A stretch of DNA of 64,000 nucleotides from Nitzschia sp. pyKryTriq1 (GCA_956465555.1 OY101124.1:806001-870000), one strand, 5' to 3'. Counted from the stretch's first letter, positions 44,197-55,260 are shown. The notes: generated by a model not told the origin, from the letters alone. Translations and numbers: made by a program.

Positions 44197-44733
44197 GGTT
44201 GCTTCCAAACGTAATCTTCTGCTGCTCACTGGAATGAATAAATATGAAGTGACCTCGGTCGATGGTGATGGTGATGGATGATTCTTGATTCTTCTCAAAC
44301 AACATGTGGATGGCAGCTCGCTGCATGCATGCGCGACGCTTTCGTCATGGCGATGGTGGTGTCAACTCAAACAGATCGCTCCGTCATACTCGTCACAAAA
44401 TCTTCCGCGCGTCATCTCGGATTGATGTCTCGTCTGCGCGAATTATGGTACTTCAATTTTGCGTACACAGGACAGACAAAACATGTTTGACTAATACGAT
44501 CGACGACGGCAAGGATGGACAGACGTCGTCGACAAGGCATACATACACATACGTTACCGGTACTGTACGAGTATATCGGGCATGCTTTCCACTCGCTGAG
44601 CTCGTTTCAACACAACTACATAGTTAGTCTAGCCACAAGTAGAGATTGCTCCCAAAGTACAGGTATACAAAACAATCAGAGGCTTTTAGCAATGCATTCA
44701 TGTTATTCAAATGGACTTGGTAGCTAGCTCACT
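44197..44733. other. Intergenic; nothing recognised apart from one palindrome patch
   Basis: It contains one GTTACCGGTACTGTACGAG motif near 44556. No ORF is supported. Confidence 0.5.
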
Positions 44734-47397
44734 CTAGTCGGACCCAAGAGCTTTGGCGGCCTTGAGGTCAGAGTTGGGACGAATCATGTAGGGAGCAAAC
44801 GAATAGGCACCAATGGCAAGGAGAGCAAGTCCCTCGCGAACCATGGGCACATGGGCCGATTTACTGATAAGCGGAGTGCATCCCAGGGCAAGCAAAGGCA
44901 CAGCCGCAAAGATAAACGGCATTTGTCGAGATTTCGTTTGGCGCTTGTGACCGGCAAAAGTCAAATCCAAAATATTTTCGCACGCCTTCAACGTTCTCTC
45001 GTAAGAGGGATCAATGACTCCCTTTGCGCGATTCGCCTTAGCCTTGTTCATCACGGCACTGGCGAAGTCAAAGAATGTTTCGTGGACCTCGTCTAATGTA
45101 TTTGTTCTCAGCAGAAGTTTGCACGAAGTACCCTTTCGGATCTTGACCACCCCGGTAAAAATGTCAGGATTGGCATAGCTCTTCTCCAAGGTCGCAATCG
45201 CCATTACTTGTGGAATCGCACAGAATCGAAAAATCTCTTCACACTTGAGCTTCGACAAGTAAGCCAAACAGTCCGGTCCTAGTTCAAGAGCATCCGTCAC
45301 CAACTCGTTCAGACACTGCAAAGATATTTCACGGACCTCGGGGTCTTCTTGTTTCGTGAAGTATCCAAGCTCGCCAGTCTTTGCGTACTTCTTCCAGACC
45401 GATTGAGGCCAGAATGCACGATGATCAACGTAGTCTTCCAAGTAGTCACGGATAATGTTTGTCTTTTGGAGGAAAAGTCCCATTTGATCACTCAAGAACA
45501 ACTCACTGGCAAACGATCCCTTCTCGAGCCCGGACACGGCAAAAAGACGACTCAAACCTTCTCCGACAAGACCTGCGACAAAGTGGCAGTAGCGATTGTA
45601 TTGGTCGATGTCTTTGGTGCCTTGTCCGAGGTCTTTGCCCACAAATTCAGCCATGCCTGTCGCCATGCGTTGGGTAATATCTGAGATGACGCGCCGGGAT
45701 TTCTCGCTCAATTTCGCATACACTTTGTGGCATTTGTCAAAGTTTTGGAGCAGGCGTTTCTCGTCGGCCTCACCAACTCCATCCATGGTCCACGTAGGAT
45801 CCACAAGGGCAGTCTTATGGAAATTCAACAAATGCTTGATCTTCACTTCTTGACTGGGAAATGCCTTGGTATCATCTTCAATGGTATCGAGGGCCCTCAA
45901 AACAAGGTAAAAAATCATAATGTCCACCAAAAGGATACTCGGCAGCTGGCGGATGACGGCTGCAAAACTTCTTGAGACCTTGACAAGGATTTCATCACAG
46001 AAAGCCAACGCATCAGGATCAAACGTCTCACGAATAAATGGAGTGTCGAGGTTGGACTTGAGCGGGTTCAGGTAGAGAAAGTTCACGGCAGCAAACACCT
46101 CGTCGACATGCGACAGCTGCGATAGGGTAGATTCTTTATGGGTCTTGATTTTACCGTAGGCGCCTTGCTTTTTGCTACAAAAGAGAAACAACAATGGATT
46201 GTGGGTTGGTGGGTCGGTCACGAGATTTTTTACGGTAACGAAGAACACCCATGTGGAATCAATCATGTCTCCAGCGCACTACTATGATTTACCTTTCGTC
46301 ACCTTGCTTGTCGTCGTCGTTGTCAAAGAGAGGGCCAGCATTTCCGCCACCTCCCAAATGTTCAGCGGGTGGATCAAATCGATGAATATTAACATAGTCG
46401 CAGAACTTGTCGGTCGTCATCGTGTCGCTCAACTCCTTCCACCAGCTGTTGAGAAGCCATTTCTTTGTAATCAGACGGAACCAGGGGGAAAAAAGCAATG
46501 ACTTGTCGTCCATCATTTCGACGAGCTGCTTGGGACTGACCCACTTGACATCGTCCACTTCATCAGGATGCGGCTTGACAGTCAACTCGGATTTGTTTTT
46601 GACACAAAAGAAGAGAACATAGTCAATCTCGTGCTCTCCCCAAGGACTGCAAGTACAGCAACATGGACAATAGAATTAAAAAATAAAGAAAAATAACGTC
46701 GTGAGTGGGTGGATTGATTTTGATATTCGCTTGGCTAGAACAAACGAAATGATCGAATTAACGTACCTCTCTTTTCCGTGTGTCACCGTATCCGCCGCCC
46801 AGTAATGAAGACGAGTGAGAAACTTGAACTTGTCGACAGGCAATTCCTGGGGAGGAATGCCAAGTTCATGGTTCAGCTTTCGAATCGCAGCATTTTTCGC
46901 ACCAATGACGGTACCGTTGGCTACGTCTTCTGGCTTGTCCACCTCTGGCGGTTCCATGCCATGGAGAGGGTGAGAGCAACAAGTATTGGTCCACACCTGA
47001 AAGCAAGCAGTGAGACAAAAAGCAAAGACCAAGAGGAAAAAGACACATAAACAAACATCGATCAAGTTAGGCACGGTTCCAGCTGGTCGTTCATTCCGAC
47101 TCCATTCAAGTCCAAGCAAATTACAGAGATTACAGTCGTACGTACATTGGGAAAGGTAATTTTGCTCGAGGCACGCTGTTGCAAGAGCAGTTCGCCGGTG
47201 GATTCGTCAAAGAGGAACACCGAAAAGGCGCGATGAAGGATGCCGCGAGCCTGCTCGCCGGTGAATTCATGAGACAAACGTTTCGAGGCGGATCCGACGA
47301 CATTGTCATCGTTATCAAGGACCAAGACAGTGTCCTTGATCATCATATCCTCCTGGGTCATGGCATTGCCATCCCACGTCGAAGAAACCTGGCTCAT
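44734..47397 (-). CDS. IDI-SQS: Isopentenyl-diphosphate isomerase / squalene synthase fusion (four exons)
   Basis: Exons are 47397-47146, 46996-46767, 46646-46293 and 46174-44734; introns of 149, 120 and 118 nt keep one frame through 758 residues. The N-terminal half is type I IDI: catalytic Cys in NVWTNTCCSHPL, catalytic Glu in WGEHEIDYVLF. The C-terminal half is squalene synthase: SRSFAAVIRQLP, first Asp-rich motif ALDTIEDD, YCHFVAGLVGEG, second Asp-rich motif NIIRDYLED, and two C-terminal hydrophobic stretches (FIFAAVPLLALGC, EGLALLAIGAYSF) for ER anchoring. The junction reads DDDKQGDE|SKKQGAYG. The protein would interconvert IPP and DMAPP and condense two farnesyl-PP to squalene for sterols. 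The fusion is known from diatoms. Confidence 0.96.
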
Positions 47398-48250
47398 TTT
47401 CGTTCTTTGGTTGGTTGGTTGCTTGCTGCGTTTGGAATAATGAAAATGGAAGATTATAAAACAATGCGATCGTTGGTCGGTCGGTTTGTCGCGTTGCTGC
47501 CGCGCGGTCGATGCGTGGCGTGTGCCCGTTGGTGCGGGCTAGCGGGTGTCGTCGCTCGTCGCCTCGCGTGTGGTACCGGTAATACTGGTTACCTGGTACT
47601 GTACCAGGCGTTCCGTACCAATACCTGGTACCTGGTACGCACCGTGCGTCTACCGGTACACGTACCGGTACATACGGTACCGGTATGGTGGGTGGATGGA
47701 GGGAGGCGGAAACCTCCTTCCGAGTTTCGAGCCCGCCCAGCCATTTGCATTGGTCCTCGCGAGCGCGCGAAAAGATAAGGGGGAGAAATAAGACTGACGA
47801 AGTTAAAACAGTCTCTAGTGACTTGGGTCGTGAATCAACCCGATTTCGAGAAAACGACGAAAAAGAATTTCGTCGTTCGGCGGCTCCGTAACCACACGAT
47901 GATCGACGCTACGAAACTGAATAAAAGACGACGACGATGGCGGAACCGACACAAATAATGTATACTATAGTTGAAGTTTTGGAAGTAACCACAAGGGGCG
48001 GGAGACACTGCTTCTCTATGTACGGGTAGTACGGTAGAACCAAACGTCATGGCAGCCCGAATATCCCTCTACTGTATGAGTGGCTCTCTACTAGCCTCCT
48101 AAGTTCCCCAAAATCAAGGGTCTGAAGCAACAGGTGGCAGCGGAAGCCGCAAAGCGGAAGACTCAATGATCGAGGTGGAACCGAAAAGTTTTCTTTTGCA
48201 TTGGCTTCTCCCACCTGTGGAGCTGCCCGATTCACAGAATTCTGAAGAGG
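47398..48250. other. Intergenic with palindrome patch; no gene
   Basis: About 47570-47690, just upstream of IDI-SQS, is filled with GGTACCGGTAA, ACCTGGTACC and ACCGGTACA units. From about 48160 to 48250 the DNA may already belong to the Penelope-like fragment. Confidence 0.55.
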
Positions 48251-48862
48251 TTGAAGCAGTGTTTTGGTCTAAAGTGGTTGCGGTATTCGATGTCGTACCA
48301 ACGATTTTCGAACGTTCGAGAATTGCTCCAGCAGGACCTCAAGTCCAAGATGCTGAGTGATAATGAAAGTGAAGACTTCCGCGATCGACCTTGTAATTGC
48401 TCAAGTGGAAACTGTTTTGCAGACGGCAACTGCCGCAAGTCCATGGTGGTCTACAAGTTGGGCTGCTGCACCTGCGGCAAATTCTACATTGGCAATACAC
48501 AGCAGAAACTCAAAACACGATTCCAACAACACTGCTCGAACGTACGGTCTCTCCTGGAAAGGAATGTACCGAGTAATATGTTCGTCCGCCATATGGCAGA
48601 GCACCTGAAGGAAGAGGAGGTTCAGTACAGTCCCCAAATCATTCGAGATCGTACCGAGGTTGAAATTTTATGGCAAGGCAAAGCAATTAGTTGTATGAAG
48701 ACGTTCGGAGTCCTACGTTGCCAGTTATGCATGGAAGAGAAGATTGCAATTCTACGTGCCCACTGGGAACAGCCCGAGCTACTACTCAACTCAATTATTG
48801 AGGTCGAGGAAAGCTGCAAGCATAGGACTAGGTTCCATCGCCTCTTGAGATGTGCAGATTAG
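48251..48862 (+). CDS. GIY-YIG endonuclease part of a Penelope-like element
   Basis: The 203-residue frame has a Cys-rich lead-in (CNCSSGNCFADGNC), the GIY-YIG-like block (VVYKLGC...FYIGNTQQKLKTRFQQH) and a trailing CQLCMEEK cluster. This is the arrangement of EN-positive Penelope-like elements. An upstream RFSNVRELLQQDLKSK segment corresponds to the linker after the reverse transcriptase. It is a remnant of a mobile element, not a host nuclease. Confidence 0.78.
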   Translation: MKQCFGLKWLRYSMSYQRFSNVRELLQQDLKSKMLSDNESEDFRDRPCNCSSGNCFADGNCRKSMVVYKLGCCTCGKFYIGNTQQKLKTRFQQHCSNVRSLLERNVPSNMFVRHMAEHLKEEEVQYSPQIIRDRTEVEILWQGKAISCMKTFGVLRCQLCMEEKIAILRAHWEQPELLLNSIIEVEESCKHRTRFHRLLRCAD

Positions 48863-48864
48863 CG

Positions 48865-48887
48865 CTGATGATCCCGAAAGGGTGAAA
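48865..48887 (+). ncRNA. Possible hammerhead-ribozyme-like core in the Penelope-like tail
   Basis: Just after the GIY-YIG stop, CTGATGA is followed by a CCC-GAAA-GGG stem-loop and GAAA, then a near-palindrome (AGTCCATTGA ... TCAATTGGACT) ending in GTC. That order is the hammerhead core order, and Penelope-like elements are known to carry hammerheads. The match to the consensus is imperfect and stem I is not convincing, so activity is doubtful. Confidence 0.22.
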
Positions 48888-49090
48888 AGAGTCCATTGAG
48901 TCAATCAATTGGACTGTCTGGCGTAGATGGTATCGTTCCGGCGGGGAAGAGATTAATTTCTCTCAACCGTCAAGGTAGCAACTAAATTAGACAGTGCACT
49001 TTTTCGCTGCTTTACGATATAGAGCTATAGTAGAGAGAGAGAGAGAGTCTAAGTCACTACTCTGCTAGTTTTAGCTATTGCTATGAGGTG

Positions 49091-49871
49091 CTACCACATG
49101 GATTGTGTACCATCCATGTGCCTTATACTTTTCCAAATTCCGTCCATTGCTATTTGCACGCGCTCTTCAGCCGTTTTTGCCGACAGCAGTGCGGGTCGGA
49201 TTTCCATGGCAACTCCCATTGCTGGCAAAGGGTTGATCAACGCTCCTACCCAGAACGCCAGATCTGATGGTCTATCTTGTGGAGGCCTTTCACCTAGATC
49301 TTCCAACAGTCGATCAATTTGTCCTGGTTCCCTCTCTACCTGCTTTGCGAGCTGTATCCATCGATCGACCAGGGAAAGATTATTGGGAGTACGCATATTG
49401 GGACTAGTCAATTCGGTAGCCTTTGAGATTGCTCGAGCCACGGCCATGCGATCATTTCCCAGGATCTCTTTGTCTTCCTCCTCCTGGAAATCTAAAAAGT
49501 CGACACGTGCTTCCGTCCAGCCCAATCCAGCCGTCTCAATTTCGCCACGAATTTCAAAACGACGCCCAGCCCGCAATTCGAGCCGGATGGCACCATCGTC
49601 TACAACTTCGGGATTGATAATTTCGACTTCCGCGCCCCTTTTTAAATGGACAGACTCCCCGGTGACCAGGCGTGCCATTCCTAGCATACCGATGAAGGGA
49701 CTTTCGTTCTGAATCGAAGTTTTCACCAATTCCGAAAGGAGAGGATTGTTCACTTGGATTTTGAGCACTTGACGGGGGAGCATGCTATCGAGCACAACAA
49801 GTGGTAACTTTGTCTGACGATCGTTCACTTCCGCCATGCGAGTCTTCAGAGAGGCCATGAAATCATCTTCA

Positions 49872-49906
<35 letters not shown>

Positions 49907-50170
49907 AGCAGAGGCAAACAGACGTTGCAGGCTCTGCTTTCTCCGTGACGAGTTGTTGTTCGCCAAGTAGTAGTATGAATAGTAGTAGTCATGGATATTT
50001 TTTGTCGTGGTAGGATTGACGGCGGTTAAATGAAAACTATTGTGCCTCAGCAGTGGGACCAAAGCACTCGAAGATCGGAGAGTAAACATCAGACATGTGC
50101 ACACAAGTAGTTGTCGAAGCCAAAAAGAACTCCTTCGAAATGTCTCGCAAAACAACAGTAGGGACAACAT
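49091..50170 (-). CDS. LON substrate-binding-domain protein, probably organellar
   Basis: Single exon, 359 residues. A hydrophobic N-terminus (QLLVCTCLMFTLRSSSALVP) precedes a Tyr/Asn-rich spacer and a poly-Asp run encoded by a GTC repeat (49868-49912). Residues about 120-330 match the PUA-like N-terminal domain of LON proteases (LPLVVLDSMLPRQVLKIQ, FIGMLGMARL, GRRFEIRGE). No AAA+ or protease domain follows, so this is a stand-alone LON-N protein like those found in plant and algal plastids, where function is poorly known. The leader may be a plastid bipartite presequence. The gene begins its 3' end 70 bp from the Penelope-like tail. Confidence 0.82.
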
Positions 50171-50782
50171 CCTCGCTATTCTGACTGTCGTTCCTCTCTA
50201 GAGTTGGGATGGGAATTGTTGGACGGCAATTTTAAAAGCTATCCAAGTTGGCAAGACGGTCAAAGATGAAGGGTCTTGATGAGTCTATGTTCTACCGGGA
50301 TTAGTCAGGTCCCATTATGGCGGTACTGGAGGAGACGACTCAATGATGTTGGCGATGAGGTGTTTCTCCTTTCTTCGTTCCAGATCTTGTGCAGAGAGAG
50401 CGGATCTCTCGGCCGATAATAGAGCGGGGGATTTTCATTCATGCTTTGAGTCGTCGTCGGCGTCGTCGTCGTCGAAATGAAAGATGACGTCAGTGCACGA
50501 AAGCGGGAGCCGAGCGTCGGCCAGACGCATCGGACGATGTCGAACATCCGTCTCTGCTGCCGATAGCCGCTACAGGTACCGCAGTACGGGCACTTTATTC
50601 TTCGTATTCTGTGAAATGTTGTAGATGATGATGATTCGTCTAAAGTCTATTTACTCGTACATCATGGTGCTGGGAAAGGTATCCTACCGTACTCGTAGAC
50701 GAGAAGCTTTGATGGGATGCAATATCAATACGTATCGATATTAGAACCCCATGCTCATGCTAGGCTTTCTTGTGTTTCACTT
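50171..50782. other. Intergenic; no gene recognised
   Basis: Upstream region of the LON-domain gene and downstream region of ALKBH6. It contains a short GTC-repeat near 50454-50475 but no supported ORF. Confidence 0.5.
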
Positions 50783-51625
50783 TCAAGAAGAACTGCTGGG
50801 AGGAAATCGATGACGAAACGTCAAGCTAAATCGGCGTCCTCGTGGCACCACAATTCCGGCCGGGGCATTGAGACAATTCGTTCCCGTAGTGTCCTCCCAC
50901 ACATCCATCTTGATTCCGTGACAGTATTGTAGATAGGCGTCGTCTTCAAAGACAATCAAGGAATCGGCATGCAGTACAATGGAAACACTCTGGTTCGTCT
51001 CATCTGTGCTGGTACCAATTTCGTCTGTCGCCAATCGCTTGGAAAACTCAAAGACTACGTCACTCCCTAATGACAATGTGGCAGTACGGGAAGCATACAG
51101 CGGGCCATCCGTATGCGAAAGAATTCCTTGTGCTGGTTGATACTCGTTCAAGAGGACGTGGTTGGGGGGCTGGTCATTGGGGAAGATACCCACCTCCACC
51201 AACTGTTGAGCCATGGTCGAGAGGGGTGGAGGAAGGGGGCGCTTTTCGCCCATCATGCAAACCTTGCGTTTCCCATATTTCATAGTCTTCCACTCGTCTA
51301 AACCGGAATCTCCCTGAGGAATCTCCAGTAGCCATTGGGCGAGCGGACGCGAATCGGCCAAACTTGCGGGCGAATAGAAAATGGAATTTGGAGCCGAGCA
51401 GACCCTTTGTAGGTTCAACTTGTCAAGTCTTAGCGACACATTGTGATCATCGTTCCAAGTCGGAGATGCTGGAGGAGCGGAAGAGTGGAGGGGGCGCGTC
51501 GTCGCCTTGTCACAGCGGGCGGTCTGTTCGAGATCGTCTTCTTCGACTGTTGAACCCTTCCTTTCCGATCGTTTTGCTTGACGCTTGGCATCACGAAGTA
51601 GTTGCGTGAAATCCATCGTTGGCAT
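50783..51625 (-). CDS. ALKBH6: ALKBH6-like 2-oxoglutarate/Fe(II) dioxygenase
   Basis: Single exon, 280 residues. The AlkB fold is shown by NHVLLNEYQPAQGILSHTDGPLY, with iron ligands His and Asp of the HTD motif near residue 170, the third ligand His in QYCHGI, and the 2-oxoglutarate-binding Arg in RRFSLTFRHR. The NEY...GI..H.DGPLY block and ATLSLGSDVVFEF match ALKBH6 best among the nine animal AlkB homologues. ALKBH6 proteins bind nucleic acid and have been tied to RNA demethylation; the exact substrate is unsettled. The first 75 residues are basic and then low-complexity. The ATG precedes a normal TATA-free upstream region interrupted by the Copia element about 120 bp away. Confidence 0.88.
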   Translation of the reverse strand: MPTMDFTQLLRDAKRQAKRSERKGSTVEEDDLEQTARCDKATTRPLHSSAPPASPTWNDDHNVSLRLDKLNLQRVCSAPNSIFYSPASLADSRPLAQWLLEIPQGDSGLDEWKTMKYGKRKVCMMGEKRPLPPPLSTMAQQLVEVGIFPNDQPPNHVLLNEYQPAQGILSHTDGPLYASRTATLSLGSDVVFEFSKRLATDEIGTSTDETNQSVSIVLHADSLIVFEDDAYLQYCHGIKMDVWEDTTGTNCLNAPAGIVVPRGRRFSLTFRHRFPPSSSS

Positions 51626-51742
51626 AAGGATGACTACCAGCCCGAATAATAATAGGGAGGAGAGCTCAGTTGGTCAACAATAGTCAACAAACGAAGCAGT
51701 TCGTTCGGATTTTGATTGATTTGAAATGAGACATGAGACTTC

Positions 51743-51979
51743 TGTGACAAAATAGTAAATGTCGACGTACAGACCTTACGGTTGACGTACGGACACTTTC
51801 GGTCATTTTTTGGTCATAACCATCACTTTCGACTGACGCACGCTCTTCAAGAACAGACAACAACAGGATCGCAACATGTCGATCAAGATGATATTTAATT
51901 CATACTTTCTCCCTATTGCTACTATTGTTGTAGTGAGATAGTTAGCCCAGAGTATAGATTCAACATCTATATTCTCACA
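51743..51979 (+). repeat. 5' LTR of the Copia element
   Basis: The 237-bp repeat begins TGTGACAAAATAG and ends CTCACA. It is nearly identical to the copy at 52321-52554. Confidence 0.92.
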
Positions 51980-52320
51980 CGCTTCCTCTGCGCCTACACA
52001 ATGGCCGCCCAACAAAATGTCGCATTCGCCCTCAACCCTGCTGCGGCAGTGGCGGGGCTTATTGATTGGCAATCCTGCGGAGCTCTTGAAATGGCTAAGA
52101 TCCACAAGTACAGGCCTAGGACAAAACATGTCTGCGTAAAGCTACACCACTTTCGCGACTATGTAGTCCGTAAGGACATATCCATCCACCCAATCAGCAC
52201 TATGGACCAACCGGCAGATATGTTGACGAAGCCTCTGAGTATCGACCTATTGGCAATTCATAGAAAGACTGTGATGGGATGGTAGTAAGATATGGTCTTG
52301 AAGGAACATGCGAGAGGGAG

Positions 52321-52554
52321 TGTGACAAAATAGTAAATGTCGACGTACAGACCTTACGGTTGACGTACGGACACTTTCGGTCATTTGGTCATAACCATCA
52401 CTTTCGACTGACGCACGCTCTTCAAGAACAGACAACAACAGGATCGCAACATGTCGATCAAGATGATATTTAATTCATACTTTCTCCCTATTGCTTCTAT
52501 TGTTGTAGTGAGATAGTTAGCCCAGAGTATAGATTCAACATCTATATTCTCACA
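52321..52554 (+). repeat. 3' LTR of the Copia element
   Basis: The 234-bp repeat has the same ends as the 5' LTR and follows a purine-rich stretch (GAGAGGGAG), the usual polypurine-tract position. Confidence 0.92.
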
Positions 52555-52560
52555 GACTTC

Positions 52561-53090
52561 GTCGCTTTTTATCGCTTCGTTGATCATCGTGGAGTGGCTG
52601 ATTGCGGCGGACCCGGATTTTGTTGAAAGTCGATTCATTCGACCGCGTACGATTTACCGGATGCAAGTTTCGATGCACGTCTACTCCCCGCCCGCGCGGT
52701 TTCTTGACGAAAATGGAACATCTCGAAAAATTCGTCCAGCAAATACGACTCATGCATGGCAGACAACGAAACCATTCGCCATAAAGATATCGAAAGCAGC
52801 AGGTGTCACGCTAATGTTCCAGAAAGGAACGAGAGTGGAAAGATCTGGAGACTGGCCAGATTCACGGTAACGGAAGCTCGAGGTCTTGTTGAGAGAATTC
52901 AATTAGCATGTGGGTGCAATACTATTTTTGGTCTGCGATCTCATTTTTCCGCCATTATCCCGCCATTATTATCAAAAGCGACTTGATGATTCTTCCCTCC
53001 TCCAGACAATAGATTAAAATTTCGAATGGTTTAGTGGCATAATTTCTCCAGAGCAAAGAAGCCACTTTCGAAAAGCGCAAGTATCTAACG
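52561..53090. other. Intergenic; no gene recognised
   Basis: Sequence between the Copia element and the glycosidase-like gene. Short frames are present but none has coding character. Presumed promoter of the downstream gene. Confidence 0.5.
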
Positions 53091-54437
53091 ATGCCCCCCG
53101 TGACTTCTATGATCTCCGCATCTCTGCTCTTCCTTATCTTATATGTAATCCTTCCACAAGCCTCCGCCGGTAAGAAGACTAGCAAGCCCAGGACGACCAA
53201 AACCGTCGCGAATGTTTTCAATGGCAATTACTTCATTGGGACACAGGCGATATATGGACCCGAATGGAACAAATACAGGATTTCGCCGTATGATACTCAT
53301 TCCTATTCGGAAAGTGGCTTTGACATGCTGTCCGAGTTTCGAGATAGTGTTGCCGTCGCTGGAATGAATCACTTCAAGCTCAAGTTATCGCCCAACGTCT
53401 GTGAGAGCTATGCGCTGACCTGTAATAGTAAGGATATTTCGTCCCTCACTGAGCTTTCGCAGGTATCCGAGATTGCGAAAACTTTTGCGGACCCAAGGTT
53501 CCTTTGGTACCACATTTGGGGGTACAGCTTTTCACTTCCTCGAAAGTTGAACGAACCATTCACTCAAGATCAGTTGGACCAAGAATACAATGAGGTCTAT
53601 TTCTGGGCAGCACATATGCTCGAGACTTACAAGAACACCAAAAAGGTATTCTTTCTCGGAAATTGGGAAGGTGACTGGGAGCTCATGTGGTCCAGTAATT
53701 GCAGGACACCATCTGGATCATATAATCTGACATGCGTCCCTTCGGAGGACAATATTGCAAAGTATATCGAGTGGACTAAAACACGTCAAGCTGCTATCAA
53801 TGCTGCGAAACGTGACTATGGGACAAACGGAGTGAACGTGTTCTTTTACGTTGAGTTCAACTTGGGCGAGGAGAACTTTGAAGCTCACCCAGCCTTGCCG
53901 GGAGTGCCAAGGCCGACTATGTTGAACTCGGTGGTACCATTAGTCAATCCCGACTTTATCAGCTATAGCAGCTACAAGAGTACCAACAAATACATGGATC
54001 ATAAAGGGCAATACTTCAATCAGACTCGTGTTGATGAGAAGTTCTGGAGTGTTCTGGACCATGCCCACAGCAAACTGCAGACGACAAGTACAAATTTGAC
54101 CAGCGTACTGGGAGATATATCGAAGCGTGTCTTTATTGGTGAATTCAGTCCAGTCAACACAAGAGAGCCGTCACTGTTTGTTCCGAGTGCCGCCCAAGTC
54201 TTTCGGGCGGCGCTCCAATGGGGTTGCCCATTTGTTTTGCATTGGGCGGCATACGACAATGAATCTAATGCTGTGCCGTTGGTACCACGGGACAATAAAG
54301 ATATCTACACATTGAGTCCTATGCGTCAGTTTTTCAAAAACTGGACCGATGCTGCTCACTTTTACGTTCTTTCCAACAATCCAACCTCGAACCAATTGCG
54401 ATTGTGGGCAGTTGAATGGTTCCGGTCAAAATACTGA
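53091..54437 (+). CDS. Secreted TIM-barrel glycoside-hydrolase-like protein
   Basis: Single exon, 448 residues. Residues 1-26 form a signal peptide (MISASLLFLILYVILPQASA). The body has repeated strand-helix pattern and acidic motifs typical of beta/alpha-barrel glycosidases: FFLGNWEGDWELM (about residue 190), FYVEFNLGEE (about 254) and FIGEFSP (about 348), the last resembling a nucleophile Glu at the end of strand 7; LHWAAYDNE follows as a likely strand 8. Several N-glycosylation sequons (NLT, NQT, NWT) support secretion. I cannot assign a GH family; related unknown proteins in diatoms are possible. Polysaccharide modification outside the cell is inference. Confidence 0.72.
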   Translation: MPPVTSMISASLLFLILYVILPQASAGKKTSKPRTTKTVANVFNGNYFIGTQAIYGPEWNKYRISPYDTHSYSESGFDMLSEFRDSVAVAGMNHFKLKLSPNVCESYALTCNSKDISSLTELSQVSEIAKTFADPRFLWYHIWGYSFSLPRKLNEPFTQDQLDQEYNEVYFWAAHMLETYKNTKKVFFLGNWEGDWELMWSSNCRTPSGSYNLTCVPSEDNIAKYIEWTKTRQAAINAAKRDYGTNGVNVFFYVEFNLGEENFEAHPALPGVPRPTMLNSVVPLVNPDFISYSSYKSTNKYMDHKGQYFNQTRVDEKFWSVLDHAHSKLQTTSTNLTSVLGDISKRVFIGEFSPVNTREPSLFVPSAAQVFRAALQWGCPFVLHWAAYDNESNAVPLVPRDNKDIYTLSPMRQFFKNWTDAAHFYVLSNNPTSNQLRLWAVEWFRSKY

Positions 54438-55260
54438 GGGGGGTAGCCATCTGTTTAGCAGCATGCTTCAGGGGTCCATTCCAAGCAGGTAGGAGAACGC
54501 TACCTGTCTCGTCGATCAGTAAAGAGCGAAAAGGCAACTTGATTAAATATTGTTTGTAAAGTAGTCAGTCGTACCGGTATAGATGGGGTGTGGGGTGTGG
54601 GTTGATAATGAAGAACTTTACAAGTGTAAGTTGAAAGTAGCGAGGCGGTACGTTGACGCAGAGGAGAAAAGATGAGGATTGATTCTCTTCGCGCCCCAAG
54701 CAAAAGCAAGCCGACCTGATCGATCGCTTGGCTCATTTGCAAGCTAGAGAATCATCATCATCCACAATGTGGCCGACCGCGAACAGAAGAAGTATTAGAG
54801 AACCATATCATGTGGTTCTCTGAGAAATAGTCTCTACTAATAGAGTGAACTCTCTTTAGTCAGTCTAGTAGTAGCTACTCTAAAAAGTGAGCATGAAAAT
54901 TAAAAACAGGCTCCTCAATCGGACTGATTTCTACGTAGGGTGGTTGTTGTTTGGCTCGAACTACACGCAAAATCCTCGAAGTCGGTAGTAGGTGGGCGAG
55001 ACTACTGTATTAACAGGTACGAATAACCGAGTAGGTCGTCCTGCACCGCTGCTTTGTAGTACTACTCTAGGTAGAGCTACTTGTATCGCACTACTGCAAC
55101 TAGTACTACTACTAACAACAACCATGATGCCATCATCTTTTCTTCCCTGTTTCAACAACATCAACCGCTAACGATGATGTGCTCCACATTCCACACTCTA
55201 CTACCTAGTAGAGCTACTTGAGCTCATGACGTTTTAACATCAGTTTTGTTTAACCTCAAT
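54438..55260. other. Intergenic; no gene recognised
   Basis: It contains CTACTAGTAG-type low-complexity stretches near 54835-54885 and 55055-55110. No supported ORF. Confidence 0.5.

Larger units (their letters stand above)
48251..49020 (+). mobile_element. Penelope-like retroelement remnant (GIY-YIG part and 3' tail), broken
   Basis: Only the 3' part is present: a frame with a GIY-YIG endonuclease (48251-48862) and a tail (48914-49020) that also occurs alone at 16951-17043. The reverse transcriptase part is not seen, so the copy is 5'-truncated and broken. The exact 5' edge is uncertain (perhaps near 48160). The tail's similarity to the second copy suggests moderate age. Confidence 0.75.
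51743..52554 (+). mobile_element. Ty1/Copia-type LTR retrotransposon, short and broken, young
   Basis: Two nearly identical direct repeats of about 235 bp (TG...CA ends) flank a short internal region of about 340 bp. The internal part contains a gag-like beginning and a Copia RNase H-like end. A GACTTC duplication lies on both sides (51737-51742 and 52555-52560). The element is broken because most internal coding sequence is absent. Very high LTR identity implies a recent insertion. It lies within the upstream region of ALKBH6. Confidence 0.92.

Noticed and set aside
48251-48862. Host GIY-YIG nuclease
   Set aside because: The Cys-rich lead-in and trailing cluster are those of Penelope-like elements, and the repeat tail behind it occurs elsewhere.
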